Assembly (NCBI GenBank): GCA_947492925.1 | Contig: CANLOQ010000003.1 | Location: forward strand, 186,001 to 250,000 | Length of the DNA stretch: 64,000 nt | Source: an uncultured Sulfitobacter sp. | GTDB taxonomy: Bacteria > Pseudomonadota > Alphaproteobacteria > Rhodobacterales > Rhodobacteraceae | Reading direction: 5' to 3' | Shown: in pieces, positions 60,379-64,000 of the stretch | Numbering within the stretch: the stretch's first letter is position 1 | How the letters are laid out: every line of letters begins with the position of its first letter | The notes under the pieces: generated by a model | What the model was told of the DNA's origin: nothing | Seen by the model: the letters and a program-made list of their open reading frames with translations, nothing else | The model's database searches: none | Made by a program: the position numbers and the translations under genes

Positions 60379-60499
60379 CGCCCGCACCTTTCTGTATTCG
60401 CCCCTTTCCCTAGCAGCTTCATCCGTCCGCCTGCACCCCCAACATTGCCTCCGTCCAGACAGGGTGCTAGGCCCATATGAGAACTGCGAAAGGAAGACG

Positions 60500-61243
60500 A
60501 TGCGCCGCAAGATCGCCGCCGGAAACTGGAAGATGAACGGCACAAGCGCCGCGCTGACGGAACTGGAGGCCTTGCGCGCCCTGCTGCCCCCGGACGCCCC
60601 CGAGGTGGTGATCTGTCCGCCCGCCCCCCTGCTTTTCCGCGCGACAGAGACCGCTGGCCCCATCGCCATAGGCGCGCAGGATTGCCACATGCAGGACGCA
60701 GGTGCCTTTACCGGCGATATATCCGCCGCGATGGTGGCCGACACCGGAGCGAGCTACGTGATTGTCGGCCATTCTGAGCGCCGCAGCGCGCATGAGGAAT
60801 CCAACGCCAATGTGCGGGACAAGGCAGAAGCCGCATGGGCCGCGGGCCTGACCGCGATCCTGTGCATCGGTGAAGCGCTGGAAGACCGCGAGGCCGACAA
60901 CACGCTCGACATCATCGGTGGGCAGCTCTCAGGGTCACTGCCCGACGGGGTCAGCGCAACCAACACCGTCATCGCATACGAGCCGATCTGGGCCATTGGC
61001 ACCGGCAAGGTGCCGACCCTTGACCAGATTATTGAGGTGCATGATTTCATCCGCGCGCGGCTGATCACACGGTTCGGGCAGGACATCGGGGATGCGATCC
61101 CCCTGCTCTACGGTGGTTCGGTCAAGCCTGAGAACGCCGCCACAATCTTTCGCGCCGACAACGTGGACGGTGCATTGGTGGGGGGGGCGTCGCTCAAGGC
61201 GGCGGACTTTGCCCCGATTATCACGGCACTCGCAAAAAGCTGA
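60500..61243 (+). CDS. tpiA: Triosephosphate isomerase
   Basis: 247 aa. GNWKMNG at the N-terminus, catalytic Glu in AYEPIWAIGTGKVP, loop GGSVKPENA near the end. Interconverts DHAP and G3P. AGGAAG precedes the ATG. The normal length and motifs leave no doubt. Confidence 0.97.
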   Translation: MRRKIAAGNWKMNGTSAALTELEALRALLPPDAPEVVICPPAPLLFRATETAGPIAIGAQDCHMQDAGAFTGDISAAMVADTGASYVIVGHSERRSAHEESNANVRDKAEAAWAAGLTAILCIGEALEDREADNTLDIIGGQLSGSLPDGVSATNTVIAYEPIWAIGTGKVPTLDQIIEVHDFIRARLITRFGQDIGDAIPLLYGGSVKPENAATIFRADNVDGALVGGASLKAADFAPIITALAKS

Positions 61244-61315
61244 CCACGCAGGCGGCCCCGCCCCCGCCTTTGCCGGCCAATCCTTCTTGCCCCAACAATC
61301 CGGCGGGACATAAAG

Positions 61316-61356
61316 AAAGGGGCGGCGCACATCCTGCACCGCCCCTTATTGTTTTG
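61316..61356. terminator. Bidirectional terminator between tpiA and the TRAP operon
   Basis: 9-bp stem (AAGGGGCGG at 61317-61325 with CCGCCCCTT at 61339-61347) followed by TATTGTTTTG. It can serve both convergent transcripts. Confidence 0.75.
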
Positions 61357-61404
61357 TCTGATGCCCGCCCGCGCCTTACGCCCTGTAAGGGCCGGCGCAG
61401 GCCA

Positions 61405-62781
61405 CTACCGGGTTATGATCTCTGGCCCCATCATCATCGTCGGCAACCATGTGCTGAGGAACGGTATATAGGTGACCATGATCAGGAACACGAAGAGCAC
61501 GGCAAGAAATGGCAGTGCGGCCCGCACGACGTTCATCATGGGCATATTGGCCACGCCGGAGGTCACAAAAAGGTTCAATCCGACCGGCGGCGTGATCATC
61601 CCGATTTCCATGTTCACCACCATGATGATGCCCAGATGAATGGGGTCGATGCCCAGTTCAATCGCGATGGGGAACACCAGCGGGGCCACGATGACCAACA
61701 GTCCCGACGGCTCCATGAACTGCCCACCGATCAGCAGGATCACGTTGACGATCACAAGGAACATGATCGGGCCAAAACCCGCATCCAGCATCGCCGCTGA
61801 AATCTGTTGCGGGATCTGCTCGTCGGTCAGCACGTGTTTCAGGATCAGCGCATTGGCGATGATAAACATCAGCGTCACGGTCAGCTTGCCCGCCTCAAAC
61901 AGCGTGTTGCGGGTGTCGCGGTGGAAGAACACCGTGATCAGCGCAATGGGCTTGCGCAAAAGCGAAATGTTCTGTCCGTCGCCCGCCACATGCAGCGGCC
62001 CCATGTCGCGGTAGACAAAGGACGCGATGAAAAACGCATAGACCGCTGCCACCGCTGCTGCTTCTGTCGGGGTGAAAATACCGCCGTAGATGCCGCCCAG
62101 AATGATGACGATCAGGAACAGGCCCCAGCCTGCCTCGATGCCGGACCGGCGCACTTCGCCCCAGCCCTGCCAGTCGCCTTTTGGCAGGTCGCGCACCTTG
62201 GCGATGATGTAGATAGTCAGCATCAGCATGAACCCGGCCAAAAGGCCCGGAATGACGCCTGCGAGGAACATCCGGCCCACGGACACATCGGTGGCGGACG
62301 CATAGACCACCATCACGATGGACGGCGGGATCAGGATGCCCAGCGTGCCCGCCACGGCGATGACACCTGCGGCGAAATCCTTGGTATAGCCCACCTCGCG
62401 CATGCCGACGATCACGATGGAACCGATGGCGACAACCGTTGCGGGGGACGAGCCGGACAGGGCCGCAAAAAGCATACAGGCAAAGACACCCGCAATCGCC
62501 AGACCGCCGGGCAAATGGCCCACCAGCGCGATGGAAAACCGGATGATCCGCCGCGCCACGCCGCCTGTGGACATGAAACTGGAGGCCAGAATAAAGAACG
62601 GGATCGCCAGCAGCGTGTAATGCCCCGCCATCGCCTGAAAAAAGGTCTGCGCAATCGACGCCATTGAAGTGTCCGACAGCGCCAGCAAAAAGATGATCGA
62701 CGACAGACCAAGCGAGATCGCAATCGGCACGCCAATCAGCATCAGCCCTACGACCATCGTGAAAAGAACAACAACTTCCAT
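61405..62781 (-). CDS. TRAP transporter large permease (DctM type, normal size)
   Basis: 458 aa, about 12 helices. Typical DctM segments include SGSSPATVVAIGSIVIVGM, AVAGTLGILIPPSIVMVVYA and the last helices. It forms the channel with the small permease. Length is standard, unlike the large permease at 16095. Confidence 0.93.
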   Translation of the reverse strand: MEVVVLFTMVVGLMLIGVPIAISLGLSSIIFLLALSDTSMASIAQTFFQAMAGHYTLLAIPFFILASSFMSTGGVARRIIRFSIALVGHLPGGLAIAGVFACMLFAALSGSSPATVVAIGSIVIVGMREVGYTKDFAAGVIAVAGTLGILIPPSIVMVVYASATDVSVGRMFLAGVIPGLLAGFMLMLTIYIIAKVRDLPKGDWQGWGEVRRSGIEAGWGLFLIVIILGGIYGGIFTPTEAAAVAAVYAFFIASFVYRDMGPLHVAGDGQNISLLRKPIALITVFFHRDTRNTLFEAGKLTVTLMFIIANALILKHVLTDEQIPQQISAAMLDAGFGPIMFLVIVNVILLIGGQFMEPSGLLVIVAPLVFPIAIELGIDPIHLGIIMVVNMEIGMITPPVGLNLFVTSGVANMPMMNVVRAALPFLAVLFVFLIMVTYIPFLSTWLPTMMMGPEIITR

Positions 62782-62784
62782 TGC

Positions 62785-63465
62785 TTAACGCCCCGCGTTC
62801 ATGTGTTTGACGTCCTCGATGGCGTCCTCAACCTCGTGGCTGACGATCAGCGTCTTCTGACGCCCCTGCACGACCTTGATCAACGCCTGCACAAAGCGCA
62901 GCAGCAGCAGCGCCGCCCCGAAAGGAAGCATCGCGTAAGGAATAAAGCGTGGCAGTTTTTCGTACGCCTCACCCTCGTTCATGATGGGCTCAATAAACCG
63001 CAGCCAGTCGGGGATGGGCGTGTCGATCACCTCGTACCACGCCTGATCGCGAGTGGGGGCGAACCCCGTGGGGAACCAGCGCCCCGATGTGACATCAAGC
63101 CCCGCAAAAGGCGCCCAATAATCCCAGGCGCCCTTCATCAACAAAGCGGCGTAGATCACACAAACCAGCCCCGCGAGGATCGCCAGCACTTTGCGCGGCC
63201 CGTCGGAGAACAGGTTAATCACCGCATCCACACCCAAATGGGCCGTCACCTTGACCGCGTAGGACATGCCAAAAAGCACTAGCCAGGCAAAAAGAAACGT
63301 CACCACCTCAAGCCCCCAGATCAGCCCGGTGTTGAACCCATAGCGCAGCACGACGTTTATAAAGGTGATGATGGTCATCAGCCCGAGGATAAGCGCAATT
63401 GCGGTTTCCTCGATCTCGCTCACGATCCGCGCAAGCCCGGTCTGTGTCGACGCATGGCCCGACAT
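62785..63465 (-). CDS. TRAP transporter small permease (DctQ type)
   Basis: 226 aa. Four-helix core with a longer loop at about 95-155. It is 3 nt upstream of the large permease. Confidence 0.9.
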   Translation of the reverse strand: MSGHASTQTGLARIVSEIEETAIALILGLMTIITFINVVLRYGFNTGLIWGLEVVTFLFAWLVLFGMSYAVKVTAHLGVDAVINLFSDGPRKVLAILAGLVCVIYAALLMKGAWDYWAPFAGLDVTSGRWFPTGFAPTRDQAWYEVIDTPIPDWLRFIEPIMNEGEAYEKLPRFIPYAMLPFGAALLLLRFVQALIKVVQGRQKTLIVSHEVEDAIEDVKHMNAGR

Positions 63466-63507
63466 GGCAAGCCCCCCCTGCCTTTGGAAAATCTACAGAA
63501 AGAAGAA

Positions 63508-63534
63508 CGGCCAGCCCGGCAATCGGGCTGGCCG
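63508..63534 (-). terminator. Intercistronic stem-loop after dctP (second TRAP operon)
   Basis: 11-bp perfect stem (63508-63518 with 63524-63534) and 5-nt loop, 8 nt after the dctP stop; the minus-strand RNA continues TTCTTCT. Partial termination or protection of the dctP message is likely. Confidence 0.7.
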
Positions 63535-63542
63535 CTGTTTCA

Positions 63543-64000
63543 TTACGAACCGGACGTGTTGAACTTTTGTGCCGCTTCGATGTTTTCCTGACCCACATCG
63601 TCACGGAACTGGTCCCAGACGGGTTTCATGGTGTCGACCCATTCCTGACGCTGCTCTGCGGTCAGCTCACGTACCACACCGCCGGCATCCAGAATGGCCT
63701 GCTTGGCTTCGGCGTTGACCTTGGTGGATTCAGAGTTCCGCGCTTCGGTCACTTCGGCCACGATGGTCATCAGCTGGTCGCGTACATCGGCGTCAAGGGA
63801 ATCAACCCAATCGGTCGAGGTCACCAGCAGGTAGTCGATGATGCCGTGGTTTGTCTCTGTGATGCCGTCCTGCACCTCAAAGAATTTCTTGCCGTAGATG
63901 TTGGACCATGTGTTTTCCTGCCCGTCCACAACGCCGGTTTGCAGCGCGCCGTACACTTCGGAGAACGCCATCGGCTGGGGCGAGCCACCCATCGCCGCCA
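63543..64000 (-). CDS. TRAP transporter substrate-binding protein (5' end outside window)
   Basis: About the last 150 residues of a DctP-type protein. Motifs SEVYGALQTGVVDGQEN and IYGKKFFEVQ are typical of the C-terminal lobe that closes over dicarboxylates and related acids. The frame is open to the right edge, so the signal peptide and ligand Arg are not visible. Confidence 0.9.
   Translation of the reverse strand, partial: AAMGGSPQPMAFSEVYGALQTGVVDGQENTWSNIYGKKFFEVQDGITETNHGIIDYLLVTSTDWVDSLDADVRDQLMTIVAEVTEARNSESTKVNAEAKQAILDAGGVVRELTAEQRQEWVDTMKPVWDQFRDDVGQENIEAAQKFNTSGS

Noticed and set aside
60379-60744. Upstream extension of the 2OG oxygenase frame
   Set aside because: It runs through the divergent tpiA start and lacks domain sequence; ATG at 60378 opens the conserved DIOX_N region.

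Overview
The window is ordinary-looking chromosome from a marine-type alphaproteobacterium of the order Rhodobacterales (Roseobacter group). The evidence is the gene content: an ALA-synthase-type hemA under an apparent FnrL operator, a leucyl-transferring Bpt enzyme, DksA with a degenerate zinc finger, several TRAP transporters, DUF2927/DUF2852 proteins, and a high-GC, densely packed layout. No prophage, insertion sequence, integrase, CRISPR array or rRNA is visible. Genus cannot be fixed from the sequence alone.

Layout. 1-5.6 kb: truncated FAD monooxygenase, DksA, then a MoxR ATPase / DUF2927 lipoprotein / 57-aa membrane protein / VWA cluster. 5.7-10.5 kb: P450, M48 protease, PIN protein, rRNA methyltransferase, lipoprotein. 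10.3-16 kb: GlnE with a coupled 89-aa protein, YbaK, DUF2852, RDD and Bpt. 16-23 kb: TakP-like TRAP transporter divergent from a cache-domain histidine kinase and NarL-type regulator. 23-26 kb: the ilvBN operon behind a 15-aa leader peptide and attenuator. 26-30.5 kb: XRE regulator, Rieske oxygenase with coupled small protein, amidase. 30.6-37.8 kb: prfB, PBP1A, AmiC amidase, aminotransferase, DsbA-like protein. 37.8-39.5 kb: a compact GIY-YIG nuclease plus cytosine methyltransferase pair. 39.5-44.1 kb: ispG, RodZ-like protein, hemA, cytochrome P460. 44.4-52.3 kb: GntR regulator, complete Liv-type ABC transporter, Asp/Glu/hydantoin-type racemase and M20 peptidase. 52.4-61.2 kb: unknown secreted protein, DMT exporter, fluoroacetate-dehalogenase-like hydrolase, tRNA-Asp, pirin, tRNA-Val, tandem phosphoglycerate-mutase-like phosphatases, SufT/SufA, TfoX-N, 2OG oxygenase, tpiA. 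61.4-64 kb: a second TRAP transporter running off the right edge.

How it fits together. Three uptake systems share one architecture: the abundant binding-protein gene comes first and a stem-loop lies between it and the permease genes. Regulation is readable in several places: ribosome-mediated attenuation at ilvB, a perfect FNR box spaced as a class II activator site at hemA, another perfect FNR box between dctP and dctQ of the first TRAP operon, and a 14-bp palindrome in front of the GntR-linked transporter. The most novelty-prone parts are the MoxR/VWA cluster with its small proteins, the GIY-YIG/methyltransferase pair, and the GntR-transporter-racemase operon.
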